Positions 8,207-17,909 of a DNA stretch of 64,000 nucleotides are shown one piece after another. The DNA lies in contig CP060756.1 of the NCBI GenBank assembly GCA_023205875.1, positions 1 to 64,000 of the forward strand, written 5' to 3'. How positions within the stretch are numbered: position 1 is the stretch's first letter; each line of letters starts with the position of its first letter. Position numbers and translations under genes: made by a program. This DNA is from Chloropicon primus. Lineage: Eukaryota; Chlorophyta; Chloropicophyceae; Chloropicales; Chloropicaceae. The notes under the pieces were generated by a model, which did no database searches, was not told the DNA's origin, and saw only the letters and a list, made by a program, of their open reading frames with translations.

Positions 8207-10318
8207 CTAGTAGATCCTGGCACCGGAAACGACGCTCTTGAAGGCTTGCATCCACTCCTCCCTGCTCCTTCCGTTGCCGCCCGGGGGGATTTCCAGCCTG
8301 TAGCAGTCGCCGTCCTTCATGTCGATGAGGAACTGGCTCCTCGCTCGGTTGTTCTCCTTCTTCTTCTTCTTCTTCTTCTCCTCGAGCTCCTGGGACTCGG
8401 GACTGGGGTTCATGTAGATCACGCTCCTGACGTGCTGCACGTCGTCCAGGGCAAGGGTCTTGCTCGGCTTGTAGTGCTTGGACTGGCCCATGTTGATCTG
8501 CCTCTCCGAGGAGGAGTGCCAGATGTGGTACAGCGTGGCCTTCCTCTTGCTCTCCGCGTTCTTGAAGAAGAACTTGGCGCCCTCGCTGAGGGCCCTGAGG
8601 TCCTGGTTCACCCGCCGCCTCTTCTCCATCTCCAGCTCTTGCCTCATCAGGTCCAGCTTGACGTTCCGCTCGGCCAGGAGCTCCTCCAGGTCCTTCTTCT
8701 CCCTGTCGAACTCCTTCTTGATGCTGATCAGCTGGTTGGTGCTGCGGTACATGAGGTGCTTGTGGTTCTCCGAGTAGGTCGGCTGGGCCGAGTCCTCCTT
8801 GAGGTGCAGGAACGTGAAAAGGGGCCGGAAGACCCACCTCATGCTCTTCAACAGGATCGAGTTTATGGTCTGCACGTCCTTCTTCGCCTGGTTCAGGGGC
8901 TGCCAGGACTGGATCCTGTGGAGATTGCTCTGGAAGCCCCCGGTGGAGCTCGACGAGAGGGTGCTGACCGTGAGGCGGACGACGCTCATCGACTTCTTGT
9001 CCCCGTTGAAGGGCGCCACGCAAGACCTCGCCTTCTCGTTGTAGTTCACCGAGATCTTCGCGGCGTTCTTCACCTCGTCGCCCAGGACGGGGTTCTGGCC
9101 GCCCTGGATGCTCACCAGGACGCTGGCCTCCGCGACGCACTCCGGCTCCGCGGCCTCCGCTTCGTACTCCATCAAGGAGATGGTCACCAGCTCCTCGCAC
9201 TTGATCGGGTAGTCGTGGAGGGAGAAGTCGAGGAGGCAAGTCCACTGGCCTGTGTTGGTGTCGTCGTACACGTAAGTCCTCTTGTACCTGCTCCCGAACT
9301 TGACCTTGCAGTACCTCCTGACGTGGTTGTCGCTGGTTCGCTGCGGCACCTGGCTCCCCCCCGCCCCAGCGGTGGAGCCCCCTGCCGCGGTTCCCCCCTT
9401 CTTGCCCGCCTTCTTGGCCTCCTTCTCCTTGTCTTCCTTGGTCTTCGGCTTGGGCTTCCTCGGCTTGGCCTTCCCCAGGAGAGGCTTGTGGACGATGATC
9501 CGGATGATCCTCTTCTCCTGCAAGACCTTCATCCTGTTATACACGTCGAACATGCTGGCGACGACCCTCTCGTGCACCATCGACAGCTCGATCACGTTCT
9601 CCAGAGAGGTGTTGAGCCAGTCGGACACCAGGGTGATGTCCGAGATGGGAAGGCCGAGGGGAAGGAGCTTGAGGTCCAAGGTCGGCTTCTCCTCGAACCA
9701 AACCTCGAAGTCCGCGAATCCAGGGGTCTCGTTGCACAAGTGGAACGCGAAACTGATGTTCGCCAGGAGGTACAGCTTGTTCGCCGTGACCTGGCACTTG
9801 ACGGTCGGAACGTTGGGCAGCACCCTCAGCAGGACGTCAATCAGACAATGCAAGTCCGTGGAACTCAACTCCAGGGTGAAGCTGATCTTCAGGCACCTCT
9901 CCGGGAACAAGAGCTGCAGCGCGATGTTACTCAGCTTGGGCGGGCTCGTGCCCCACGTCAGCTCCTTTATCTGGCACCACTCTATGACGCTGTTGGGCTC
10001 AATCTTTTTGTTCTCCTCGATGGACCCCTCCAGCACGCCCTGCAGGATCAGGAGACCCTCCGCGGCGAGGTAAGGCTCCAGAAAGAAGTTCCACGTGTGC
10101 CGGATCAGGGCGTTGATCCCGTTCGAGGGCAGCACGTCGCAAGTCGAGAAGTTGTTCGCGTTGGGAATGAAGGCCTCCTCCCTCTTTTTTCTCCTCAACC
10201 GGCTTTTCGTCCAGTTCAGAATGTAAAGCGCCAGCCACCGCACAGAGCACTGCAGCCCAATCCAACCGATGACCACCACCAGCAAAGAGTGCAGGAGCAC
10301 GTCCGGAACGTTCATCAT
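8207..10318 (-). CDS. SMP-domain membrane contact-site protein (E-Syt/synaptotagmin-like)
   Basis: 703 residues, intronless. An N-terminal hydrophobic helix (LLVVVIGWIGLQC, residues 9-30) is followed by Lys/Arg residues and then an SMP lipid-transfer domain (about 60-290), recognised from LIRHTWNFFLEPYL and the IEWCQIKELTWGTSPPKL region. A Lys/Pro-rich linker (about 300-340) leads to a probable C2-like beta domain, a coiled coil (about 520-580) and a C-terminal PH-like end with EEWMQAFKSVV. SMP proteins move glycerolipids between membranes at ER contact sites, which is the likely role. A TGTAA signal lies 27 nt past the stop, at 8180-8176. Confidence 0.75.
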   Translation of the reverse strand: MMNVPDVLLHSLLVVVIGWIGLQCSVRWLALYILNWTKSRLRRKKREEAFIPNANNFSTCDVLPSNGINALIRHTWNFFLEPYLAAEGLLILQGVLEGSIEENKKIEPNSVIEWCQIKELTWGTSPPKLSNIALQLLFPERCLKISFTLELSSTDLHCLIDVLLRVLPNVPTVKCQVTANKLYLLANISFAFHLCNETPGFADFEVWFEEKPTLDLKLLPLGLPISDITLVSDWLNTSLENVIELSMVHERVVASMFDVYNRMKVLQEKRIIRIIVHKPLLGKAKPRKPKPKTKEDKEKEAKKAGKKGGTAAGGSTAGAGGSQVPQRTSDNHVRRYCKVKFGSRYKRTYVYDDTNTGQWTCLLDFSLHDYPIKCEELVTISLMEYEAEAAEPECVAEASVLVSIQGGQNPVLGDEVKNAAKISVNYNEKARSCVAPFNGDKKSMSVVRLTVSTLSSSSTGGFQSNLHRIQSWQPLNQAKKDVQTINSILLKSMRWVFRPLFTFLHLKEDSAQPTYSENHKHLMYRSTNQLISIKKEFDREKKDLEELLAERNVKLDLMRQELEMEKRRRVNQDLRALSEGAKFFFKNAESKRKATLYHIWHSSSERQINMGQSKHYKPSKTLALDDVQHVRSVIYMNPSPESQELEEKKKKKKKENNRARSQFLIDMKDGDCYRLEIPPGGNGRSREEWMQAFKSVVSGARIY

Positions 10319-10706
10319 CTCGCCGTCTGTCGTGTTTTGTTGTCGTGGTGTGTGTTGTCCCTTTCACTGGTGGTTCTATCTCAGGGTTCCGTGTTCATAC
10401 TCGCTCGTTCCCTCCTTCCTCCCTGTAAGGGAAGGGCCTTGCTTCTCTTGTTTGTTCTCTTGATTGTCCTCTTGGTTTTCCTCGAGTCATACGCGTATTG
10501 CTCGTGTTCCTTGTCTCCAGGCCGGAGCCTAGGTCTAGTCCTCGTCGGTGGGTTGTCTCCTTGGCCTTGGCCTTGGCCTTGGCTCCTGGACGATGCGAAA
10601 CCTTTTCCGTGGGATGAGAGGACCCCAGGAGAAGGACAACTGCAGGGCGGCGAGGAGAGAGAGGGAGAGGGAGAGGGTTTGGACAACACAGGTGACCGCC
10701 AGGACG

Positions 10707-12383
10707 ATGGAGGGGGGGAAACAAGGGGTCAGGATGCTCTGCGTATTCAGGATGAGGTACATCGACTTTAGGCGCGCGGAAGTCGAGGCACTCGTCAAGT
10801 TGGCCACGGGAATGAACGTGGTGCAACCCAAGGACAAGGTCAAGGAGGAGGACAAGGAGGAGGAGGAGGGAGGGGAATGCTTTGCTTGGGAGTTCCCGCA
10901 GGGGGGGACCGAGTCGATGGATGCGCCGTTCTGGTACCTGAGGGCGCCGACGCGCGCAGCAGCGGAGGCTCTGGCGAGGGTGGTGGGGGAGAGGGGGGTG
11001 CTGGTCAAGGCGCTGGTGGATCTCTGGGGCGAGGGGGCCTCCTTCGGCGAACTGTTGGAGAGCCTCAAGGAGGACAACGCCCTCAAGGCCGGGGTCGAGG
11101 ATCGCAAGTCGAGGATCGGGTGCTTCTCTCGGAGGGAGGCGACCTTCAAGTTCAACTGCGAGGGCTTCGGCCGGAAAATTGGGCAGACGGAGCAGCTCAA
11201 GCTCATCGACGGCCTGGCGGATGTTCTGGGCCACGTCGGAAAGGTGGACTTGAAGAACCCTGAGTGCGAGTTCTACGTCGGCAACGCCTGCTGCGCGATA
11301 GAGAACAACCTGCCGTACATGCCGGACTGGTGGTACTTTGGGGAGTACCTCTGCAAGACCACGACCTTTTACGAGGAGTACAAGCTGTCGGACCGGCTTT
11401 ACTTGGGCCCCACGAGCATGGACCACGAGGTCGCGGCGATCATGGCGAACATGGCGCAGGTCGAGCGGGGCTCCGTGGCCTTCGACCCTTACGTGGGGAC
11501 CGGGAGCATCTTGATCGCGTGCTCGCACGTGGGAGCGATGACGGTGGGGGGGGATATCGACATCAGGGTGATCGTGTGGGGCAAGGACAAGGTGTTGGCC
11601 TGCGACGACGAGGAGGAGGAGGGGGGAGCGAACAAGAACAAGAACAAGAGGAAGGGCAAGGGCTGGGGAAACGACAACCAGCCGGCGTTCGCCCCGCACC
11701 AGAAGGGCGGGGGCAAGGACGCGGACAGCAAGGTGAAGAGGGTAGATGTTTGGTCGAACTTTGACAGCTACGGGCTTGAGAGGCCCTTGGCCCTCGTGAG
11801 GTGCGACGCCCACGCCCTTCCCTTCCGGACGGACTGCGTCGAGGTCTTCGACGCCGTGGTGTGCGACCCCCCGTACGGGATCCGGGCCGGGGGCAGGAAG
11901 AGCGGGGGGAGGAAGGGCCTGCACCTGAGGGAGGTGCCGGAGCAGTTCAAGGACGAACACATCCCGAGCACCGCCGTTTACCCCATGAGCGAGTGCCTGG
12001 CGGACCTGCTCGACCTGAGCGCCAAGCTCCTCAGGCTGGGGGGCAGGCTGGTCTACTTCTTCCCCTCGTCCAACGGCATCGTCTTCGAGAACTTTCTCCC
12101 CGCCCACCCCTGCTTGCGCGTGGAGCACTGCAGCGAGCAGGGGCTGACCCACCTGTGGGGCCGGAAGCTGGTGACCATGGTGAAGCACAAGTCTTGGGAC
12201 GAGGCGGAGGCCAGGGAGTACAAGGCGAACCTCCTTCGCGCGGGGAGCGATTTCCTCAAGCTCGACAACCTCCAGGAGGCGGTGTTCCGCCTCCTGGACG
12301 AGGGCGACGCCGAGGAGAAGGCCCGGTTGCAGACCTTGCAGGAGAAGCACGCCAAGCGGAGCTACAAGGGCAAGAAAGTGTAG
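10707..12383 (+). CDS. TRM11-like tRNA (guanine-10-N2)-methyltransferase
   Basis: 558 residues, intronless. Rossmann-type SAM methyltransferase with VAFDPYVGTGSILIA (motif I) and the amine-methylase motif DPPYGIR near residue 388. That motif and the THUMP-like N-terminal part fit the TRM11 catalytic subunit, which methylates G10 of tRNA with its partner TRM112. A Lys/Asn/Gly-rich insertion (about residues 308-345) sits between the motifs. The ATG at 10707 was chosen because homologous sequence starts soon after it; the frame is open for 53 more codons upstream through a GA-rich leader. Confidence 0.8.
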   Translation: MEGGKQGVRMLCVFRMRYIDFRRAEVEALVKLATGMNVVQPKDKVKEEDKEEEEGGECFAWEFPQGGTESMDAPFWYLRAPTRAAAEALARVVGERGVLVKALVDLWGEGASFGELLESLKEDNALKAGVEDRKSRIGCFSRREATFKFNCEGFGRKIGQTEQLKLIDGLADVLGHVGKVDLKNPECEFYVGNACCAIENNLPYMPDWWYFGEYLCKTTTFYEEYKLSDRLYLGPTSMDHEVAAIMANMAQVERGSVAFDPYVGTGSILIACSHVGAMTVGGDIDIRVIVWGKDKVLACDDEEEEGGANKNKNKRKGKGWGNDNQPAFAPHQKGGGKDADSKVKRVDVWSNFDSYGLERPLALVRCDAHALPFRTDCVEVFDAVVCDPPYGIRAGGRKSGGRKGLHLREVPEQFKDEHIPSTAVYPMSECLADLLDLSAKLLRLGGRLVYFFPSSNGIVFENFLPAHPCLRVEHCSEQGLTHLWGRKLVTMVKHKSWDEAEAREYKANLLRAGSDFLKLDNLQEAVFRLLDEGDAEEKARLQTLQEKHAKRSYKGKKV

Positions 12384-12938
12384 GTGTTTCCCCAAGACAA
12401 GACAAGACGATTGTGTGGACCCCATGTCCCTTTGTTCTTGTGTTCTCGGTTGTTATGTTAAGTTATGTTGTGGTTGTCATTGTCCTGTGATAAGATACTA
12501 TAAGTTCTAAGTTATGTTCGTCCGGATGTTGGTGGGACCCCCCTCTTGTCCATGGGGTGACGTCTTTCACAGAAAAGTGAAGGGTGTTCTCCTGGCGGCG
12601 CGTGGTGGGATGTCCCCAATAGATTTCCCCTGTAAAAAGAAAACAGGCGCGAATCGAGAAGCCAAAAGACGACGAGACACAGAGAGCGCGCGCAGGGATC
12701 TCACTCCTCGAGAACAACAACACAGGAAAGAGGAAACAGGAAAGAGGAAACAGGAGACAGGAGACAGGAGACAGGGGGAACATAACCACCGCACGACGTA
12801 CTCCCGGGGGCTGGAGATACACATACACATACACACAACAGAAGCGGACGATACACCTCCTCTGGACTGGACATAGACATTCACCAATACCAACACCAAC
12901 AAAAGCAATACCAGGAGCAACTTCACAACAGCAACAAC
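12384..12938. other. Intergenic, tandem genes
   Basis: 3' UTR of the TRM11-like gene followed by the eIF(iso)4G leader. It holds a purine-rich tandem repeat of AGGAAAC/AGGAGAC units at about 12722-12777 and a run of TACACA near 12820. No gene or RNA is recognisable. Confidence 0.6.
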
Positions 12939-15452
12939 ATGTTGGACAAAGCGAGCTTGATGAGCTTGAGGCCGGGAGGGTTGGACCTCGGGGGGCTGAA
13001 GCTGGCGCCCTCCATCGGAGGGCCCGGGCAGGCCAAGGGAGCCAAGCAGGACGGCGGCATCTCTTCCCCCTTCGCGGGACTCGCCCTGGGGGCCAAGGGC
13101 AACGTGAAGAGTTCCAAGGGGGACAAGGGGGCCGGAAAGGGCGGAAAGGGGAAGAAGAAGAAGCTGGACTTCGACCTCGTGGGCTCGGACGGACTGACCT
13201 CCCACCCCCTGGGCTTCGGCGACGGGGGAGGAAAGTCGGGGAGGAAGGGAGGAAGGGGGGGAGGCTTCGGAGGAAGCTTGGCCCCCGTGGCGCTCGAGGA
13301 CCAGGAGGGGAGAATGGTGGGTGGCAAGGTCTTCGGGATGGCCCGCGACGGCCCTCTGGTGACGTACGACAGGGAGGAGCTCCTCAAGTACGCCGAGCAC
13401 TTCACAACTCTGCCCGCGGACTTGGAGGGCACGACTTTCGAGGTCGTCCTGCAGCCCGGAGACACGGAGGCGAGGGAAGCCCAGATAGCCGCGCTGCACT
13501 CGAAGAAGTCAGGGTACGAGGACGGGTCCTCTGGAGCTGGAATGGGTGAGAAGACGGGCGACCAGTGGAGGCAGAGCCAGCCTTCCGGCGCCGCGGGCGC
13601 CGCGGGCGGAGCGAGCGACCAGGGTGGCTCCAACTGGAGCAAGGGCAAGATGAGCAAGGGCGACAGAAAGGGTGCGGACGTGAAGTCTGTCCCCAGCAGC
13701 AAGGCTCCTTCCGGCGGCAGCAGAAAGAGCCAGGGAGCTAGCGAAGGCGCGGCCGGTGCTCAGGGAGGCGCCAAGTCTTCGAAGATCGTCAAGGCGAGCG
13801 ACGTCGGTCTCACGGCTTGGGCGCCCGCGAGGGCCCAGTCGGACTCGGAGCGCGTCCTGAGGCAGGTCAGGGGAATCCTGAACAAGCTGACCCCTGACAA
13901 CTTTGAGAGGCTGTTCTCCCAGCTGGTGGAGAGCATCACCACGGCAGAGATCCTTTCCGGATCCATCTCGATGTTGTTCGAGAAGGCCGTGGCGGAGCCC
14001 ATGTTCTGCTCCCTGAACGCGGAGCTCTGCCTGAGGCTCAGCAAGGAGCTCCCAGAGTTCCCGCCAAGCGGCGGCGACAGCAAGCCGATGACCTTCAGGA
14101 GGGTGCTGCTGAACACCTGCCAGGAGGAGTTCGAGGGATCCCTGATGGGCTTGAGCCAGGAAGCGAACGACGAGAAGGACGACGCGGACTCCAAGGCCAA
14201 GAGGAGGATGCTCGGTAACGTGAAGCTCATCGGACACCTTTTCACAAGGAGGGTGATCAACCAAAAGATCGTCTTGGTGTGCGTGCAGCAGCTTCTCAGT
14301 GGGAACATCCCAGGCCAAGGGGACACTGGGGTGCATGAGAACTGCATCGAGTGCGCCTGCGAGATCTTGTCTCTCACCGCAAAGTCGTTGGGCGAGACTC
14401 CAAAGGCGGTGCCACTGGTGGAGAGCTACTTCGCCAAGCTCGACGACTTGGCGAACTCCTCCTCCCTGTCCAGCAGGGTGAGGTTCGTCATCAAGGACGT
14501 CCAGGAGTTGAAGAGAGCCAAGTTTGTGCCGAGGAAGGAGGGTGGCAACCCCAAGACTATTAGCGAGATTCACGCAGAGGCCCAGGCTGAGCTTGGAATC
14601 GCCGTGATGCCGGACTCCCTCGCAAAGTCCTTTGCGCCTTTGTCCGGTATGATCACGAAAGAGGACGAGGTTCAGGAGCTCCTCCCTGCGCTCAGAGGCG
14701 GAGACGAGGGCTGGGATATCTCTGGAAAGAGCGAGAGCAACATCATCGATGGGTCCAAGTACAGCGCGTTTATCGGTGAAGCCCCTCCGCTCCCAACCAG
14801 GACGAAGGAAGAGGACACTAAGAAGGAGGAGGAGTCTACTTCGTCCTCCAAGGCTCCCCCAAGCACGCCAGAGGAGCTCGAGAAGAGGACGAAATCTACG
14901 CTCAACGAATACATGATTAGTGCGGACATAGGCGAGGCGATGCTTTGCATCAAGGAGCTCAACTGCGACGAGGGACAGAGCGCCAAGGTTGTCGAGCTGG
15001 TCATCGCTCAGCTGCTGGACAACGTCAAGTCCACGGAGAAGGACCTCCTTTTGCAGCTTTTGGTTGCTCTCAGAACGAGGAGCGCGGTGTCTGCCGAGGC
15101 GCTCATCGCTGGACTGAAGGCTCACACCGCCAACTTGGAGGACTTGGCGATCGATGTGCCCCTGGCGCCGCAGCTTATCGGAGAGGCCATCGCTGCTTGC
15201 ATTGTCGAAGGAGCCGCAGATCTAGGGCTTCTGAAGACTATTCTTGAGGGGTGCGAGGGTTGTGAGGTGAAGAGGAAGTTCGTCCTCGTGATTCTCTTGA
15301 AAATGAGACAGAAGGGAATCGACCTCAAGGAGAAGCTTGGGGAGTTTGAGATCAACTTGTCTGAGGTTCTCAAGGCGGACGAGCTGGACCCACCAGACCT
15401 CCCTAGCGTGAAGGACTTCCTGTCGAGCAAGGGCCTGTCGTCCCTGGCTTGA
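12939..15452 (+). CDS. Translation initiation factor eIF4G, plant eIF(iso)4G-like
   Basis: 837 residues, intronless. Scaffold of the cap-binding complex. The Gly/Lys-rich N-terminus contains the eIF4E-docking motif YDREELL (Y143, consensus YxxxxL-phi). A MIF4G HEAT domain (about 300-525) starts at ERVLRQVRGILNKL and should bind eIF4A/eIF3. A MA3 domain (about 650-770) starts at STLNEYMISADIGEAML. No third HEAT domain follows, which fits the short plant iso form. It is convergent with IFT81; only 42 bp separate the stops. Confidence 0.88.
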   Translation: MLDKASLMSLRPGGLDLGGLKLAPSIGGPGQAKGAKQDGGISSPFAGLALGAKGNVKSSKGDKGAGKGGKGKKKKLDFDLVGSDGLTSHPLGFGDGGGKSGRKGGRGGGFGGSLAPVALEDQEGRMVGGKVFGMARDGPLVTYDREELLKYAEHFTTLPADLEGTTFEVVLQPGDTEAREAQIAALHSKKSGYEDGSSGAGMGEKTGDQWRQSQPSGAAGAAGGASDQGGSNWSKGKMSKGDRKGADVKSVPSSKAPSGGSRKSQGASEGAAGAQGGAKSSKIVKASDVGLTAWAPARAQSDSERVLRQVRGILNKLTPDNFERLFSQLVESITTAEILSGSISMLFEKAVAEPMFCSLNAELCLRLSKELPEFPPSGGDSKPMTFRRVLLNTCQEEFEGSLMGLSQEANDEKDDADSKAKRRMLGNVKLIGHLFTRRVINQKIVLVCVQQLLSGNIPGQGDTGVHENCIECACEILSLTAKSLGETPKAVPLVESYFAKLDDLANSSSLSSRVRFVIKDVQELKRAKFVPRKEGGNPKTISEIHAEAQAELGIAVMPDSLAKSFAPLSGMITKEDEVQELLPALRGGDEGWDISGKSESNIIDGSKYSAFIGEAPPLPTRTKEEDTKKEEESTSSSKAPPSTPEELEKRTKSTLNEYMISADIGEAMLCIKELNCDEGQSAKVVELVIAQLLDNVKSTEKDLLLQLLVALRTRSAVSAEALIAGLKAHTANLEDLAIDVPLAPQLIGEAIAACIVEGAADLGLLKTILEGCEGCEVKRKFVLVILLKMRQKGIDLKEKLGEFEINLSEVLKADELDPPDLPSVKDFLSSKGLSSLA

Positions 15453-15494
15453 ACAAAAAAATTAGTAATATGTTGTCTATGTTTGACCATCCAT

Positions 15495-17519
15495 TTAAAA
15501 CTGCAGAACGTTACTGCTCGCTGTCTCGTAGTTCGCGACCGGCTGGAAGTCTTCCCCCCCAACGTTTCCCCTCGACAGGGAATCCAGCTTCATGTTCAGA
15601 ATTTTCAGCAGCCCCTGCATTGCTGAGGCTTGGTCCACGCTCGCTCCGTGGTTCTCCTTCAGGCTTCCCGCCTTTGCGCTGTACTCCCTCAGAAGTCCCG
15701 CTTGCTGCTGGAGCTTGTCCTCGTACTTTCTCAGAACACGGTCAGCGACCGTGGGGTTGGTAGCCCTCCGTTGGTTCGTCGCGAGGAGGCTCGAGGAGCA
15801 GTTGAGAAGATGGTACAAGGTCTCGTTCTGCCCCACAGACGTCCTCAGTTGCCTCTCCTCGCTCGCAAGCTTTCCTATTCTCGCCTCGAAGTTGTTCAGG
15901 TTGGCCTGATTCTCCTTCTTCCTCGATGCGTAGACCTCCTCAACCTCCTTGTACTTAGCTCTCAGCGTCCTGAGCTCCTTGATTTGCGGCGCGAGCTTTG
16001 CCTTCCTCTCCTTGATGGAACTGTTGATGTCTTGCACTAACCCGCTGATTTTCTCGAGCTGGGCGCTCTTCATCTCGTCCACCTCCGTCTTTGCGACAGA
16101 CACCTCCCCAATCCGCTTCGCGGTCTTGCTCAACTCGCTCCCCGGGTCCCTCCCAGTGCTGCCCTCCATCTGCTGCAAGATTCCTTGGGTTCGCTCCAGA
16201 ACCAGCTGCTCCGCATTCAGCTCGGTGAAGCTGGATTTCAGGCTCTGGTACTTCTTTGTCAGCGCCTTCACCTCACCCTTCACCTGGTTCATCTCCTCCT
16301 CGGAGCAGCTGTCCTGCTGCTGTTGGATCTCGGCCAGGCTCAGCTGCTCCTCGTACTCGAGGCCAAGCCTCTCCTTCTTGCGCATGAGATCGTCCACGGT
16401 CTTCTCCAGGTCCTGCTTCTTCCGGGAGATCATGTTGGCCATCTGCCTCTGCTGCACCAGCTGGAGGTCGCCGGCAGACTTGCTCATCGAATCTGCTTGC
16501 CTCGCTTGGAGCGCCTCGATCTCCTGCTTCTTGTCCTGGTTGCTTCTCTGGAGCTCGCTCAGCCTGGCCTCCGTCCAGCCCTGCCCCTTGTTCGCCTCCT
16601 GCAGGACGTACTGGAGTACGGAGAGGTGCTTGTGCTTCTGCTCGGTCTCCCTTGGGAGCCGGTCGTTCACTGCTTCCCTGTTGTGCTTCGTCTCCTCCTG
16701 GAGCTGCGAAAGGAGGGACTCGGGGGAGGAGATCTCCGAGGAGCTCAGGGACTGCTTGATCTCCTGCAGTCGGGTCACTGCGGCGTTGTACTTCTCCTCC
16801 GCGACCTGGAACTGAAAGTGCTGCTGCTCCATGGCGGACTTGAGGTAGGTCTCCTCGTCCTGCTGCCTCCTCAGGGCGGAGCACACCTCCCGGAGCTCGT
16901 CCAGCCTCTCCCTGTGGACCTTGGACTTCACCTTGGTGGTCGTCTTGTCGATCTTCTTGTGCAAGAGCTCCTTCTCCTGCTCGAGCTTGGCGATGGCCTT
17001 CTTCACCGTGCTTGGATCCTGGCCGCTCTTCCTCTTCTCGCTGACCATCTTGTGCTTCTCCACGAACTCGCTCTGCAGCACCTTGATCTGCTGCCTGATC
17101 TCCAGGCAGTCGTAGTCGTTGAGGAGGTCCTCCGGGAGCTGGATGTCGCTCAGGTAGTACCCCACGAAGGCCCTCTCCCCCAAAGTCCCCCTCTGGCTCG
17201 GGTGGAGGATCCACTTGAACACGGGGTACACGACGTCCGTGTCCCCGTTCGCCAGCCCCTCCAAGAAAGTCTGGTGGTCGCACGAGGGCTGGTACTTGAC
17301 CGAGCGAAGGAACTGAGCGACTCGGTCCACCAGGGAGTTGAGGTTGTCATCTTGACCCCTCACCTGCTTGGCGAAGATGTCGCTGAGCTCCGAGAACGTC
17401 CTGACCAGCAGCCTTATCAGCTGCTCGCTCGTCTTCTCGCTGAAGGACACGAGGGACAAGTCGAAGTTCAGCAAGGACTTGAGGTTCTGCACGATAAACT
17501 GAATATCCATGGACGACAT
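15495..17519 (-). CDS. IFT81: Intraflagellar transport protein IFT81
   Basis: 674 residues, intronless. IFT-B core subunit that pairs with IFT74 and carries tubulin into the cilium. Residues 1-125 form the calponin-homology domain, recognised from IQFIVQNLKSLLNFDLSLV, the VAQFLRSVKYQPSCD stretch and VVYPVFKWIL. The rest, from about 130 to 645, is nearly continuous coiled coil. Length matches other IFT81 proteins (about 670-690). A second in-frame ATG three codons in is a possible start. Confidence 0.92.
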   Translation of the reverse strand: MSSMDIQFIVQNLKSLLNFDLSLVSFSEKTSEQLIRLLVRTFSELSDIFAKQVRGQDDNLNSLVDRVAQFLRSVKYQPSCDHQTFLEGLANGDTDVVYPVFKWILHPSQRGTLGERAFVGYYLSDIQLPEDLLNDYDCLEIRQQIKVLQSEFVEKHKMVSEKRKSGQDPSTVKKAIAKLEQEKELLHKKIDKTTTKVKSKVHRERLDELREVCSALRRQQDEETYLKSAMEQQHFQFQVAEEKYNAAVTRLQEIKQSLSSSEISSPESLLSQLQEETKHNREAVNDRLPRETEQKHKHLSVLQYVLQEANKGQGWTEARLSELQRSNQDKKQEIEALQARQADSMSKSAGDLQLVQQRQMANMISRKKQDLEKTVDDLMRKKERLGLEYEEQLSLAEIQQQQDSCSEEEMNQVKGEVKALTKKYQSLKSSFTELNAEQLVLERTQGILQQMEGSTGRDPGSELSKTAKRIGEVSVAKTEVDEMKSAQLEKISGLVQDINSSIKERKAKLAPQIKELRTLRAKYKEVEEVYASRKKENQANLNNFEARIGKLASEERQLRTSVGQNETLYHLLNCSSSLLATNQRRATNPTVADRVLRKYEDKLQQQAGLLREYSAKAGSLKENHGASVDQASAMQGLLKILNMKLDSLSRGNVGGEDFQPVANYETASSNVLQF

Positions 17520-17909
17520 GATTGACTGTTTGGTTGGTGGGGTTGGCGGCGCTCTTGCGGTGTTGCTTCGCGTGTCCCCTCTGGGAGGAAAAGTATACGC
17601 GACTCAGGTTGTGAGGTGAGGAGGGTTTGAACGTGTTTTCTCCTCGGTCTCCCGGTCCGGAGTGAAGCCAAGACGCGGTCTTTGCCTTGGAGTCGTGCGC
17701 AGCGGAGTCGTGCGCGTGTCGTCCCCGTCCGGAGTCTAGCCAAGACGCGGTCTTTGGATTGTCTTGGTTTCCTCCTCCTGTCTTAGGATGTCCTCCTCGG
17801 GCCTGCTCGAGTTCGGGAGGGAAACTCTCTCTCTCTTCATTTGAATTTAATCTGAAATCCGGAGTAGAGACGCGCGAGGACGACGAGGACGAGGACGAGG
17901 ACGAGGACG
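17520..17909. promoter_or_regulatory. Divergent promoter with a 30-bp direct repeat
   Basis: Head-to-head spacer between IFT81 and the patatin-like gene. A 30-bp element beginning GTCCGGAGT and ending CAAGACGCGGTCTTTG occurs at 17655-17684 and again at 17727-17756 with two mismatches. GGAGTCGTGCGC also occurs twice between them. Spaced direct repeats in a divergent promoter suggest a factor-binding site. A GAGGAC hexamer run follows at about 17877-17909. Confidence 0.5.

Noticed and set aside
5217-8210. 997-codon open frame antisense to MSH2
   Set aside because: GC-rich codon bias removes stops from antisense frames; the translation is His/Leu/Arg/Val shadow sequence with no motif.
8016-9245. 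MSH2 reading frame stays open about 410 codons upstream of the chosen start
   Set aside because: This stretch is an alternative frame of the SMP-domain gene on the same strand. The translation is low-complexity and unlike MSH2, whose true N-terminus begins at 8015.
16185-17525. 446-codon frame opposite IFT81
   Set aside because: Leu-rich mirror of Glu/Gln-rich coiled-coil codons; no independent evidence.
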